Assembly: GCA_013306675.1 (NCBI GenBank)
Contig: JABLUY010000253.1
Coordinates: forward strand, 1 to 53,050
DNA length: 53,050 nucleotides
Source: Thraustochytrium sp. TN22
Lineage: Eukaryota > Sar > Bigyra > Thraustochytrida > Thraustochytriidae
Direction of reading: 5' to 3'
Part shown: positions 8,534-18,606 of the stretch, piece after piece
Layout of the letters: every line of letters begins with the position of its first letter
Numbering within the stretch: the stretch's first letter is position 1
Notes under the pieces: model-generated
What the model saw: only the letters and a program-made list of their open reading frames with translations
What the model was told of the DNA's origin: nothing
The model's database searches: none
Program-made: the position numbers and the translations under genes

Positions 8534-10456
8534 ATGGGCGCGTGCACGAGCGCGCCGGCGGCGGAGGATAACGCGGAGAGCAAGCACGTGTCGCACGGCG
8601 CCGGGCCGTACCTGGGGTTCGTGGCGCCCGACGCCGCGGACCTGCTGCCGCTGCTGGAGCTGAACGAAGAGGTGGAGCTGCCGGAGGTGGCGGTGGAGGA
8701 CCAGGGCGTGAGCCTGGCGTTCCTGAGGGACTTCGTGGAGGAGTACGGGCTCGATCGTGGCGCGGAATGGACGACGGTGCGCGTGTGCAAGGAGGTGGTG
8801 ATGGAGCAGACGCGAGACAGGGACTGCGCGCTGATCAATATGGTGCGCGAGGAGCTGCGGGGACGCGTGACCCACTTCGTGTCGCACCCGTGGAACAACC
8901 TGTTCAAGCACACGGCGTCGGCGGTGATGGAGGCGTGCAGCGAGTGGGAGGCGCAGACGGGCGAGAAGGCGTTCGTGTGGTTTGACATCTTTGCGGTGGA
9001 CCAGCACCGCATGAAGCGCATGGAGTACACGCAGGAGGAGATCAACGCGACGCTGCGGCGCGCCGTGCACAGCGCCTCGGCCACGCTGGCCTGCCTGTAC
9101 CCGTGGCGGGAGCCGGTGTACACCTCGCGCGCGTGGTGCCTGTACGAGGCGCACGAGGCGCTCCGGCGCGCTGAGCACGTGCACCGGCCGTCGTACCTGG
9201 AGCGCTCGCAGAGCCTGACGCTGGGCCTGAGCACGAGCGCCAAGCACGAGCTGCGCTTCATCCTGAGCCCCGACGCACGCGAGGAGTTCGAGGAGGAGGC
9301 GCTGTCCAAGGAGTTTGACAGCGTGCTGCAGGCGCTGGCCGACATTGACGTGCGGCGCGCCGAGGCGTACAAGCAGGAGGACAAGGACATGATCCTGGAC
9401 TCCATCGAGGGCTCGCCCGGCGGCTCCGCCGGCCTCAACCAGAACGTCGCGCTCAGCCTGCGCCGCTGGCTCGTGCGCAGCAGCCGCGACATCGTCGAGC
9501 GCCGCCGCCGCACGCACATGAACACGGCCAAGCTCTCGCAGATCCTCGTCAACTTTGGCCGCCTGCTCGGCGACCAAGCCCAGGGCAAGGAGGACCAGCG
9601 CGAGGCGGAGGCGCTCTTCCGCGAGGCGCTCAGCATCGACGACAGCATCCTGCGCCTGCACCGGCTCGACCCGGACGGCGACATCTCGCAGCAGCTGCGC
9701 AACGTCGCGCGCGACCACTTCATGCTCGGACTCTGCTTCTACGACCAGGGCAAGTTCTCCGAATGCCTCGAGCGCCTCACGCGCGCCGTCGCGCTCAACA
9801 AGGAGGCCAGCGCCGGCGCCGACGACCTCCTCATCGCGAACGTGCTCACGCGCATGGGGCCCGCGCAAATGAAACTCCAGCGCTGGAACGAGGCCACCGA
9901 GTCGCTGCGCTCCGCCGCCGCCATCTACAAGAAGCTCGCGGCCGACTCCCCAGACTACGCCGAGTGCCTCGGCTTCCTCGCCTACGTGCTCTCCAAGGCA
10001 CCGGAGCGCCAGCGCCACCCGGCCGAGGCCTCCGACATCCGCGGCCAGGTCCTCGACCTCCGCCTCCGTCTGCGCGGCGAGGACCACCCCGACGTCGCCA
10101 TGGCTCTGCGCGAGCTAGCCTCCCAGGAGCAGGCCGCCGGCAACACCCAGCTCGCTATCGACTACCTCACCCGCGCCGCCGCCATCTACCGCAAGATCTA
10201 CGGCGACGACCACAGCAAGACGCGCATCGTCGAGCACAAGCTCATCTCCATCTCCGCCGCGCAATCCTCCGTCGTCAAGCACGCCAGCCGCACCGCCGCC
10301 TCCTTACGCCTCTCCAAGCAGCGCAAGGACTCCCTCGCGCCCACCGACCGACCCGCGCTCGGCTTCCTACCCGACATGCTCTCCTCGCGCAATCTGCAGG
10401 CCATCGGCAACAACGGCCCCGGAGGAGACGACGACGACGATGACGATAATAACTGA
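8534..10456 (+). CDS. Probable lipidated SH-W (TIR-like) domain protein with TPR repeats
   Basis: 640 aa from M-G-A-C-T-S. This start is chosen over 8030 because Gly2 with Ser6 fits N-myristoylation and Cys4 fits palmitoylation, and because the upstream stretch is low complexity. Residues about 110-220 carry H-F-V-S-H-P-W ... W-F-D-I-F-A-V-D-Q-H ... Y-P-W ... R-A-W-C-L-Y-E. This pattern is common in uncharacterised algal and protist proteins and is reminiscent of a TIR-like fold; no standard name is certain. The second half has TPR-like helical pairs (A-x4-F-x-E-A-L; Y-D-Q-G-K-F-S-E-C-L; A-I-D-Y-L-T-R-A-A-A-I-Y) of the kinesin-light-chain/NB-ARC-TPR style. It ends in a Gly-Asp-rich tail. A membrane-tethered signalling or scaffold role is inferred. 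It converges with the first GREB1-like gene, 104 bp away. Confidence 0.7.
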   Translation: MGACTSAPAAEDNAESKHVSHGAGPYLGFVAPDAADLLPLLELNEEVELPEVAVEDQGVSLAFLRDFVEEYGLDRGAEWTTVRVCKEVVMEQTRDRDCALINMVREELRGRVTHFVSHPWNNLFKHTASAVMEACSEWEAQTGEKAFVWFDIFAVDQHRMKRMEYTQEEINATLRRAVHSASATLACLYPWREPVYTSRAWCLYEAHEALRRAEHVHRPSYLERSQSLTLGLSTSAKHELRFILSPDAREEFEEEALSKEFDSVLQALADIDVRRAEAYKQEDKDMILDSIEGSPGGSAGLNQNVALSLRRWLVRSSRDIVERRRRTHMNTAKLSQILVNFGRLLGDQAQGKEDQREAEALFREALSIDDSILRLHRLDPDGDISQQLRNVARDHFMLGLCFYDQGKFSECLERLTRAVALNKEASAGADDLLIANVLTRMGPAQMKLQRWNEATESLRSAAAIYKKLAADSPDYAECLGFLAYVLSKAPERQRHPAEASDIRGQVLDLRLRLRGEDHPDVAMALRELASQEQAAGNTQLAIDYLTRAAAIYRKIYGDDHSKTRIVEHKLISISAAQSSVVKHASRTAASLRLSKQRKDSLAPTDRPALGFLPDMLSSRNLQAIGNNGPGGDDDDDDDNN

Positions 10457-10560
10457 TTTTTAACTATGCTTGATTCGATATTTGATTGCTGCGAAGCACC
10501 AAGAGTTTGGTTGACGAACTGAGATTTCCTTTATCTTGCTAGCTAGCTAGAGCGCCGGGC

Positions 10561-13500
10561 TCAAGTGTTGCCGTCACTACCGGTTAAGGAGCGGAACATT
10601 CCCGTGAATTGTGCTAACCAGGATGAAGCTTGTGGTGCAGATTTGGGCACCGCCGAAGCCGGTGGTGCTGCTGCAGCGGACGTCGTCGACGAGGCCGACG
10701 AGGCCGAGGAGGAGGAGGAGGAAGACGACGACGAGGAGGAGGAAGAGGAGGAGGATGACGACGACGACGTCCGCACTGCCGCCATCCTGCGCCCAGAAGG
10801 CGTCTTCGTGCGCGCAGACACCGGGTCAGGCTTCTTTCTCATGCTGACAGAGGACGACTTGGTCGGGGTGCTTCGCTTCGTCGACCTGGGCGTTGGCGGT
10901 GCAGACGCCGTGGATGTCCCCGGGGAACGCTGCGTCGTGCGGGCTTCCTGCGCTGCTACGGCATTCGTCGGGAATAGCTTGCGGGTAAGACCGCGCTTGA
11001 GAGTATCGATGGCCGTGTTGAGCGAAGCCTCATCACACTGTTGGCCTTGTAGAACTTTGGCATGAGATACAGCTGTGAAGCTGATGTTCTTTGTGAATGC
11101 ACCGTATGTCTTGCTCTCCTTCAGCACAGAACGTGCATGCTGAAAGAACTTGAATGGAAGACGTTTCTCCTTCGTCTTCTTCTTGTTTAGCTCCTGCGCC
11201 TCCTTGAGCAAGCTGCTTATCTGCTTGCGAAGATCACTTGTGAGTTTGGCATCACGAGGCTTCGAGTCCGATTTTGCTGCAGCTGGAGACGTGCCTTTTG
11301 ACCGTCCAGCCGACGTTGGCGGACGCTTCTCCTTTTCCCGAGGCGGGGACGGCGACCGGTCCCGTTTCATACCGCGTGGCACTCGGGACTGAGATTCGGG
11401 ACGTTGGTGCGCCCGGGTCGCACTTTGCGAGCCTCTGCGAGCCTCCTTGGGTTTGCGCAAGACCTCCTCTTGCAGAGTTGGTGTGGCGACGTGTTCTTCC
11501 GTGCCGACTAGAAGCAGCAGCATCGGTTCAGATGCCGCCACCTCAAGTCGTTCATGAACACGGAGAGTCGTTCGCTTACGCTTGGCGAGAACGAATACGT
11601 CACGCTCGTCCTTGAGGTCCTCGAAGTGGCGAAGATCAGCCCGACGAAGGATGATGAGCGCCTTGGAGACATCCGGAAGCACGTGCTGAGCCAGGTAATT
11701 TAAGCTCTTGTCAGTTGACGCCTCCAAGAGACAAACAAGAAGCTGCTCCCTGCCCTTGGAGCTAGCGGACTCCTTCAGCCACTGGAACTCGCTTGCAGCC
11801 CAGAGTCGGTCCGCAGGGAAGTCCTCAGGCATCAGCTCCGACTTGAGCGCACCTTGCACCTTGAGGCCACCATGCAGAGCGCCAAGCTCCTTGAGCTTAG
11901 CTCGCAGCGCAGACGTCGTGGTCGCCACTGGTCGGGCAACCTGTGAATGCGCGGAGGATTTCAGGTTCTTCTTGTGGTGGAAGAAGCGGTTCACCTTGAG
12001 GCAGACCAGGCCAGCCTCGTCAACAAGGTGATTGAACTCCACGTCCTCCCAGAACGTCTTCACCGGGAAGAAGACCTTGGCCGCCACCGTGCTTGCCACG
12101 TTCAGGTACACGAAGGAGTACACAGAGTAGGACACCATGAAAGGGTGCTTCGGCTCCGTGCGCCGCGCCTGCGCATCGCGACGGATGCCAATCAGGCCGT
12201 ACTGGTCCTCCCCGCCGGTCAGCTCTCGCTTGGTCTTGGCGGCGGCTTTGGCCTCCGTTGGCGCACTTGCCTGTCGCAAAGTCGGGCCCTTGGCTGGCCA
12301 GACTCGCATCCGCTTCTTGCCCTGCAGGGACGCCGGCTTGGCCTGTTCGTCTTGAACGATGGCCTCGACGCCGGACATGACCGTCGCAAAGTCGCACGCC
12401 TCTGGCGACGCCTGCAGCGCGCCCTCCGGCACCTCCTCGTCGGTGAGCTTGCGCTCATAGCACACGTCCACGTTGTCGTCGAGGATCCAGACCCACGGCA
12501 GGCCCAGCGCGTGCGCGGCCAGCTGCACGAAGAGGCGCGCGTAGCCGATCCCGCCTCTCTCCGCGAAGACGCGATTCTTCTTGCCGCCTGACGCCTTGGA
12601 CGCCATGGACGGGGGCATGCCGATAACCATGTGCGCAGACCCGTAGGCGGTGACGTAGTCGTCAAACTGCTTGCCGCTGCGCACCACGATGCAGACCACG
12701 GTCGGTTTGCAGTTGTCCTTGCCAGAAGGCGCAGGGAGCGCCTGGTCGTAGTCGAGCAGCGCGACGCCAGCGCGGTTGTACGAGGGCACGAAGACCCAGC
12801 GCACCGCGTCGGCACCATCCGACTTGTCCACCTTGCGCTTGACAAGGTCAATGTCGAGCAGCAGGGTCCGCCCAGCACCTTCGTCTTCTTCCCGGAGGTA
12901 CGCCTGGACGTGGTCAGCGTCAGCGTGAACGCTGAGACCGTGGAAACCCGCGTACGGGACCGAGATGCAGGCGCCCTCACCGACCCACGTGAGGCCGGAC
13001 ACGACGTGCTGCTTCTTGCAGTAGGTCCTGTCAAAGCGGGGCGTGGGGGAGCTGGCAGCGACCCTAGCGTATGCCGACTGTTGCGAAGGCGAGACCATGA
13101 GGGCGGCGCCGCTGACGCTTTCATCGCGCTTGGGCTCCAACGGAAGGCCTCCGGCGGCTTGGCTGCCGCGTGCGCCTGCGTCCCAGAGCATGCTCTGCAC
13201 GTAGGCGCGCGCGCGCCGCACGCGCTGGCTAAACGACTGCCGGGCGTCGCTCAGGCCCGAGGGGCCGCTCTCGTTGTGACCGGGGAGCGACGCATGAAGC
13301 TTCTGCAGGGCGTCCGCGCTCTTGACGTACGCCTCCAGCGCGGCCTCCCAGTCCTTCTCCGAGAACCGCCCATCAAAGTTGATGCATCGAATTGCCACCT
13401 CAGGGTCTGAGCAGCCCTTGGCATCCAGCGGAGGGCTCGAGGCGCCACGCGAGAGTGCTTTCTCCAGCGCGTTGATTTTGCCGAGACCGGCCTTGCTCTG

Positions 13501-16500
13501 GATGTTCTCGCCGTCCTCCGCGCGCAGGTAGCCAAGGTAGGACTTCCGCCACGCGTTGCTCTCCTCGCTGGCCAGCATGAGGGCGAGAATACGCTGTTGC
13601 AGCACCGTCGCGTGGTATTGCCCCTGCCGAGGCTGGTTGTACATGCTACAGAGCGCCGGGAAGCCAGGTGGCTCGGTGCTCACCACGAGGTCGCGCCAGT
13701 AGGGAAGCGTCCAGGTGGCACTCGGGACGGGCGTCATTGGGCCAGGTGGAGCGGGAATGGCCCGCTCGATGGCATCCTTGAGCAGCTTGATGAAGTACAG
13801 GTAGGTGCCAGTCTTGCCTTGTTGGCACTGCGCCATGAGCAGGAGGCGCCGCGGGTCAACCTTTGGCGAAGAGTGCCCGCTGTCGTAGTGACCCTTGCCG
13901 CCGCCGCCGCCGCCGCCGCCACCGTCGCCTTCTGCCTCGGTGCCTCTCGCCCGGCCGCCGTCAGAAGGCTTTCTCGTCTTGTAGGCCTTGAAGTCGTGAA
14001 GCGGGTTCTCGACCACGGCGACATGGGACCCGTCCTCGAGCTTGACAAGCTCAGTGCAAGGTGGGGCTGCACTCTTGCCGCGGCCCATGCCCGCGACGTA
14101 GAGGTCAATCGGGCCTGGGATACACTGGTCGATGCGGTGCTCGCCCCACGTACCGCGGTACTTGTGCTCTATAGCTTTCTGCAGCTGCGCGTTGAAGCGT
14201 GTGCCGTTCATGAGCACCGTGGGCAGCACGTGCACGTAGCGTCGGGCTGTCCACGTGCCGAGACGCGCACAGGTCGCATCGCCGCTCCGCAGCGCATCAC
14301 GAAGCCTCGAGCGCAGCTGCTGCTCTGAGTCGACGTGGAAGCGAACCTGGTCGCCAGGGTCGATCACCGCGTAGCTGCCACCCTTGGCGAAGTAGCGACA
14401 CACGTCCTCGTCAGCGAAGAACTCGTTCAGGTCCGCGTTCAGCTCGTCCCAGCTGATGTCGCCCTTGTCCTCACTTGAGCCTTTCCCCTTTACCTGGAAG
14501 CGTCGCATGGTCTTCTCGTTCTTGTCCAGGCCCGGGTAGCGGCAGACGCGGCCGAACTCCTGCACGAAGGTCGAGTAGGTGGGCGACGAGCGCAGGCGGA
14601 TGTCGAGGAAGCGGAACGAGTGCGGGAAGGTGTCGCCCATGCGGCCCTTCTCGCAGAGGATGACAATCGTGGGCAGGTTCTCGAGGTCCTCGTACTTGGC
14701 GGTCTTCTGCAGCGCCTTGGGCTTGCGGCCCTTGTCCCGGGCGTCGCGCTCCTCGCGAGCGACCGCCTCAACGTGGGACCGGTTGACGCGGTCCACCACC
14801 GTCTCGCTCATGGACTCGTCGGCCTTCTGCTTTCTGCTGGCCGTCTCGTCCTCGCTGGCGGCGCGCACGCTCGGATGCCGCAGATCGCGCTTCCAGGTCC
14901 AGGGCTCCAGCTGCGTGAAGAGGCTGGTCGCGCGACGTGGCGCCTTGGACTTCTCCGCCTTGGAGCCCTTCCGGCCATCGCTGCCGCCTACGTCGGCTAC
15001 GACGCTGAGCAGGCCGCCGTGGGTCTTGTCCGTGAGGCCGAGCTTCTGGAGAGCGCTGCGCAGGCCGTCCTGGATGGAGAGGTTCTCGTCCGTCTCGTAG
15101 ACGCGGATGACGGCCATGCGGCCAGTGCGGTAGCGCGGGTGCACGTCAAGGAGATCGTGCATGAGGCGGTCGGTTTCGTTGTACCAGGCCTCCGAGGTGT
15201 TGCCTTGCAAAGTTGTGTGGTCCTCGCGGTTGCGCTCGAGTTTCTCCGAGATGATGTACTGCCAGGCGAAGCGCCAGTGCTCGGGGCTCGCCAAGGTCTT
15301 GCTGGTCGCGAGCTCCTTGACCGTGTCCACCCATTCGTTTCCAAGCCTGATGCGAAGCGCACCCTGCACGTCCTCGTTGCTCAGCTCGTGCCAAGCACCG
15401 TTTTGGCTTGCGTTCAGCAGTACGTCGAGAACGTGCTGGACGTTGGCCTTCTCGACGCCTCCTGCGATGAGGAATTTGCTGACCTCCTTGTCGGGCTGCG
15501 ACGTCTCGTTTGGCCACATCTTGTCCAGGAAGCCGAGGTGGGCTGCGAACGTTTTGAGCAGGCTCTCGTCGAGCGCGAGGCGCCCGACATCGTCCTGCTG
15601 CAGGGCCCGGAAGATGTCACGGCGCGGCGAGGTCATGTCCCAGAGGTTGGCGTGGTCGACGCGATAGACCGCGATGTAGGTGAGTGAGAGCAGGTAGTCG
15701 GCCATGATGATGTGGCCATCGAAGAGCGGCGTCGACGGCGCCACCTTGTACTCGTCACTCTTGCGCTTCTTGGTGGTTCGCTTGCCAAATGCCTTGTCGA
15801 TCAAACCCCGGATGGTGTCGAACGCTTGGTCCTTGAGCACGCGCTGCCTCCTCCGCGGCAGACAGTCCGCTGCAATGCCGGCGCGCTCTGCATCCTGTTC
15901 GGTGTCGCAAAGGAGCGGGACCCCAGAGCTCTGAATCGTGTACGTGCCCTTCTCACAGCTTGCCCTCTTTCTCGCGATCTTGTCCTGATCGTTGCCAAAA
16001 CCGAGCCAATGCATGAGGCCCGTTCCTGGCTGAAAGGCCTCCTCCGGGATGCTCACCTCCCTCGGCAGAGTCAGCTTCAGCTTCTCCTTGGTGCCCTTGT
16101 CCAGCACGAGGGTCCCCTTGTCTAGCTTCGCCACGACCTCCGGAGGAAGCGCCGCACGGGTTGCGAGATCGAGAACCTGGCAGAACGCCTTGTACTCGTG
16201 CATTGGGTACCGGAACGTGCGACCGAGCACGTCCACGTGAAGCCCGCGCGGGTTGACCAAGACATCAGCGGAGCCAGCAATGCTCAGCCGCAGCGGCTGC
16301 ACGGCCTCCGGCACGGCCCACGTGGCCGTCTCCACAAAGTAGTCCATGCTGCGGTACAGCGAGGCTTCCTTGAACCACCGGACGACGTTCTTGTCCTCCA
16401 CGCGAGAACGAGACGTGAGCACATTCTGCGGCGTCGCCGAGACCAAGAGCCGGAGGACGTTCTTGTTGTGGTCAAGTTTCTCGTTATTGAGAAACCAGTC

Positions 16501-17997
16501 TTGGGCGCCGTCCTTGGTGGGCGCGAAGTGGCACTCGTCAGCGATGATCACGAGGAGCGTGCGCGGATCGTCGACTTCGTCCTCCATCCACTCACGGTGC
16601 GAGTTCATGAGCGCCTTGGGCACCTTGGTGTGCTTGAGAACGCGGCCGCCCTTGAGCTTGGCCCTGGTGACGCGGTCCTCGGTCTGGGACTGCAGCGAGT
16701 TGAAGTTGGGCGTGAGCACGACGAAAGAGACCTTGTCGAACTTTGCGGCCCAGCTACCCCCGCCGTTCTCGCCGAATATGACCTCCTCGGCCTTTTGCAG
16801 CAGCTCCTCCGCCACCTCACGCTGTTCCGGATGCGCCACGTCGGGCTGCTCGGAGCCCGCGACCGGGCGACGCAGGGCCTCGCACACGTAGGCGTCCTTG
16901 GGGATGTTAATCTCGATGCACATCATGGCGCCCATCTCGTCCTCGCTCAGCTTGGCGTCTCGCGCGCTGTCGAGGCACGCAGTTACACCAGCGTCGTGAC
17001 GCTCCTGGAGGAGGATCCCGAAACTCGCAAGCGCCTGAGTGAGCTGCTCCCATGCCTTCTCCTTGCGCGCCTGCGCGGCAGCGTCGTCGGCTTTGACGAG
17101 CAAGTCGACGGCGAAGCGCGTCCGCTCGACTGTTTCGGTCGAGAGCGACGGCATGGTCAGCTCCAGCTCGCCCTCCTGGCCGTTCACCTCGCTTGGCCCG
17201 CTTGTGACGAAGGAGATCTGCACGCGCCGGTCCTCGCCGACCAGGTCGGTCTCGTCCTCCGCTTCGTCCGCAAAGTTCTCCTCGTCCTGGCTCTCGATAC
17301 TCTTCGCGAGTAGCGCCCTGGCCTGCTCGGCTTCGTCTTTGCTGAAGGCGACCAGGACGCTCTTGATATTCTCCCTGTCGCCCGATGCATGGATGACAAT
17401 GACACACGTCTCTGGATGACGCTGAAAGTAGGCCTGCATCTGGTCCTTCAAATTTGGCCCATCCTCGAACTCCATGAGGACCTTCTTCATGAGGCGAAAC
17501 CCCTTTTGCTCGCTCTTCCGGGTCAGCTTTCCCGTGCCCAGGTCCCAGAGCACCCCGAGCACGTAGCCCGTCTCCGCGCTCGCTGTGAGGCACGCAGCTC
17601 CACCTGACGTCGTCCCGAGCATCGGCTGGCCCTGGCCTGCCAGCACGCTCAGGCATCGTGCCACCAAGTCGAGGGCCTCCACGTGCGGAAACGACTTCTT
17701 GAGTCCATCGACATTCTCTAGCCCAGTCTCTCCGACAGCCACGTCGCCCTCCTTGCCTCCCTCTGGCACCCAGCACACGCGCAGCAGCTGCGAGAGCGCC
17801 TGCAGCTCCACGTCGCCGCTCTTGCTCAGCTCCTTGATGGCCTCGACGCTGTTCTCCACGTCATCCTCGTATTCTGTCGCCTTCTCTGCATTGAGGACCA
17901 GCACGAGCCGTAGCTCGTTCCTCTGCGCCTTCTGCGGCTTCTGCGGCTTCTGCTCCCCTGCATTACCAGCCAGCGTTGGCGCCGTCTTCAGGCTCAT
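10561..17997 (-). CDS. GREB1-like permuted SF2 helicase-glycosyltransferase, copy 1
   Basis: 2478 aa from the Met at 17997. An open frame continues upstream to 18162, but the paralogues align only from this Met onward. Helicase motifs occur in permuted order: a motif Ia-like L-T-P-N-F-N-S, DECH at 487-490, S-A-T-P, then motif VI Q-E-F-G-R-V-C-R (Q1146), and only afterwards a Walker A, Q-C-Q-Q-G-K-T (K1395). A glycosyltransferase domain follows, with D-D-N at 1840-1842 and a downstream W-E-D-V-E-F. This arrangement is that described for GREB1/TAGT proteins. The core is nearly identical to copy 2. The region after K-N-L-K (nt about 11960) is strongly diverged and carries a KKx basic stretch, one copy of the ~90-aa C-terminal module (about 2247-2344) and a poly-Ser tail. 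Probably nuclear and acting on nucleic acid; the substrate is unknown. Confidence 0.85.
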   Translation of the reverse strand: MSLKTAPTLAGNAGEQKPQKPQKAQRNELRLVLVLNAEKATEYEDDVENSVEAIKELSKSGDVELQALSQLLRVCWVPEGGKEGDVAVGETGLENVDGLKKSFPHVEALDLVARCLSVLAGQGQPMLGTTSGGAACLTASAETGYVLGVLWDLGTGKLTRKSEQKGFRLMKKVLMEFEDGPNLKDQMQAYFQRHPETCVIVIHASGDRENIKSVLVAFSKDEAEQARALLAKSIESQDEENFADEAEDETDLVGEDRRVQISFVTSGPSEVNGQEGELELTMPSLSTETVERTRFAVDLLVKADDAAAQARKEKAWEQLTQALASFGILLQERHDAGVTACLDSARDAKLSEDEMGAMMCIEINIPKDAYVCEALRRPVAGSEQPDVAHPEQREVAEELLQKAEEVIFGENGGGSWAAKFDKVSFVVLTPNFNSLQSQTEDRVTRAKLKGGRVLKHTKVPKALMNSHREWMEDEVDDPRTLLVIIADECHFAPTKDGAQDWFLNNEKLDHNKNVLRLLVSATPQNVLTSRSRVEDKNVVRWFKEASLYRSMDYFVETATWAVPEAVQPLRLSIAGSADVLVNPRGLHVDVLGRTFRYPMHEYKAFCQVLDLATRAALPPEVVAKLDKGTLVLDKGTKEKLKLTLPREVSIPEEAFQPGTGLMHWLGFGNDQDKIARKRASCEKGTYTIQSSGVPLLCDTEQDAERAGIAADCLPRRRQRVLKDQAFDTIRGLIDKAFGKRTTKKRKSDEYKVAPSTPLFDGHIIMADYLLSLTYIAVYRVDHANLWDMTSPRRDIFRALQQDDVGRLALDESLLKTFAAHLGFLDKMWPNETSQPDKEVSKFLIAGGVEKANVQHVLDVLLNASQNGAWHELSNEDVQGALRIRLGNEWVDTVKELATSKTLASPEHWRFAWQYIISEKLERNREDHTTLQGNTSEAWYNETDRLMHDLLDVHPRYRTGRMAVIRVYETDENLSIQDGLRSALQKLGLTDKTHGGLLSVVADVGGSDGRKGSKAEKSKAPRRATSLFTQLEPWTWKRDLRHPSVRAASEDETASRKQKADESMSETVVDRVNRSHVEAVAREERDARDKGRKPKALQKTAKYEDLENLPTIVILCEKGRMGDTFPHSFRFLDIRLRSSPTYSTFVQEFGRVCRYPGLDKNEKTMRRFQVKGKGSSEDKGDISWDELNADLNEFFADEDVCRYFAKGGSYAVIDPGDQVRFHVDSEQQLRSRLRDALRSGDATCARLGTWTARRYVHVLPTVLMNGTRFNAQLQKAIEHKYRGTWGEHRIDQCIPGPIDLYVAGMGRGKSAAPPCTELVKLEDGSHVAVVENPLHDFKAYKTRKPSDGGRARGTEAEGDGGGGGGGGGKGHYDSGHSSPKVDPRRLLLMAQCQQGKTGTYLYFIKLLKDAIERAIPAPPGPMTPVPSATWTLPYWRDLVVSTEPPGFPALCSMYNQPRQGQYHATVLQQRILALMLASEESNAWRKSYLGYLRAEDGENIQSKAGLGKINALEKALSRGASSPPLDAKGCSDPEVAIRCINFDGRFSEKDWEAALEAYVKSADALQKLHASLPGHNESGPSGLSDARQSFSQRVRRARAYVQSMLWDAGARGSQAAGGLPLEPKRDESVSGAALMVSPSQQSAYARVAASSPTPRFDRTYCKKQHVVSGLTWVGEGACISVPYAGFHGLSVHADADHVQAYLREEDEGAGRTLLLDIDLVKRKVDKSDGADAVRWVFVPSYNRAGVALLDYDQALPAPSGKDNCKPTVVCIVVRSGKQFDDYVTAYGSAHMVIGMPPSMASKASGGKKNRVFAERGGIGYARLFVQLAAHALGLPWVWILDDNVDVCYERKLTDEEVPEGALQASPEACDFATVMSGVEAIVQDEQAKPASLQGKKRMRVWPAKGPTLRQASAPTEAKAAAKTKRELTGGEDQYGLIGIRRDAQARRTEPKHPFMVSYSVYSFVYLNVASTVAAKVFFPVKTFWEDVEFNHLVDEAGLVCLKVNRFFHHKKNLKSSAHSQVARPVATTTSALRAKLKELGALHGGLKVQGALKSELMPEDFPADRLWAASEFQWLKESASSKGREQLLVCLLEASTDKSLNYLAQHVLPDVSKALIILRRADLRHFEDLKDERDVFVLAKRKRTTLRVHERLEVAASEPMLLLLVGTEEHVATPTLQEEVLRKPKEARRGSQSATRAHQRPESQSRVPRGMKRDRSPSPPREKEKRPPTSAGRSKGTSPAAAKSDSKPRDAKLTSDLRKQISSLLKEAQELNKKKTKEKRLPFKFFQHARSVLKESKTYGAFTKNISFTAVSHAKVLQGQQCDEASLNTAIDTLKRGLTRKLFPTNAVAAQEARTTQRSPGTSTASAPPTPRSTKRSTPTKSSSVSMRKKPDPVSARTKTPSGRRMAAVRTSSSSSSSSSSSSSSSSSSSSSASSASSTTSAAAAPPASAVPKSAPQASSWLAQFTGMFRSLTGSDGNT
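10700..10775. repeat. GAG/GAC triplet microsatellite encoding poly-Ser
   Basis: Runs of GAG, GAC and GAT triplets on the plus strand encode a run of about 22 serines, broken by alanines further on, in the C-terminal tail of GREB1-like copy 1 on the minus strand. Neither of the other copies has this run, so the tail grew after the copies separated. Confidence 0.85.
11960..17820. repeat. Near-identical paralogous block, copy 1
   Basis: This block matches 20800-26665 in direct orientation with only scattered base differences over most of its length. It covers the helicase and glycosyltransferase domains of copy 1. Similarity collapses sharply at the codons for K-N-L-K near 11960. Internal diverged patches lie at about 15290-15420 and around 15755-15785. 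Confidence 0.85.
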
Positions 17998-18606
17998 TTC
18001 CGGGAGGCACAGGCTGGCAGCACAGCCCAGCCCGGGCGTCGACCAGAGGCAGGCAGGCCGGCTGTAAGGCCGCTGGCCAGGGGCCGACCTTCGCGTTTTG
18101 CCCTTGCCTTGCAGCTTCGGCCGGGTCGCGGCAAAACCAGAGACGGCTCCGAATGCACTCACTGGCAGCCTGAGCTCCTACGTCACGGTACGGTACACCT
18201 ACGCAGCCCACGCCAGCCCACGGCAAGCCGGGGGCAAGATTTACAAGCACCAGTTCCGGTCTGTGGTGATCGAGCGAGAGCAGGTGCATGCTCAAGAACT
18301 TTGCGAAGGGTGTGCGTTTTTCAAGCCTGGTCTGGTATGAGAGGAAGATATCGGTGCCAAACACGCAGCAACGCGCAGGGGCCTCCGAGTCCAGCTCTGC
18401 CCTAGCTTGGCCTAAGGCGGCCTAAGGCGGCCTAAGTTAGCTCGAGGCATTCGCATAGTAGCCAGGCCGGGGGGGAACGCCTGTGTAGCGCGCTGCATGC
18501 CGCTGCAAGCGCTGCAGAGCTGGCTGCTTTGTGCAGCGCAGCTAGCCCAGCCCAGCTCAGCCTCCCTCCGAAATGTTCAAGTGGCAGCCAATCTCCTTCT
18601 TCAAAT
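17998..18606. promoter_or_regulatory. Gap between GREB1-like copies 1 and 2
   Basis: 609 bp holding the promoter of copy 1 and the 3' UTR of copy 2, both on the minus strand. At 18411-18436 the decamer cctaaggcgg is repeated (two full units plus a partial). Several CTGCA-rich words cluster at 18490-18545. I see no tRNA, no transposon end and no target-site duplication. Confidence 0.5.

Noticed and set aside
8471-10087. Long minus-strand open frame (538 aa) opposite the SH-W/TPR gene
   Set aside because: Its translation is Val/Arg/His/Leu-rich with no domains, and the plus-strand frame explains the conservation pattern. It is a GC-driven shadow.
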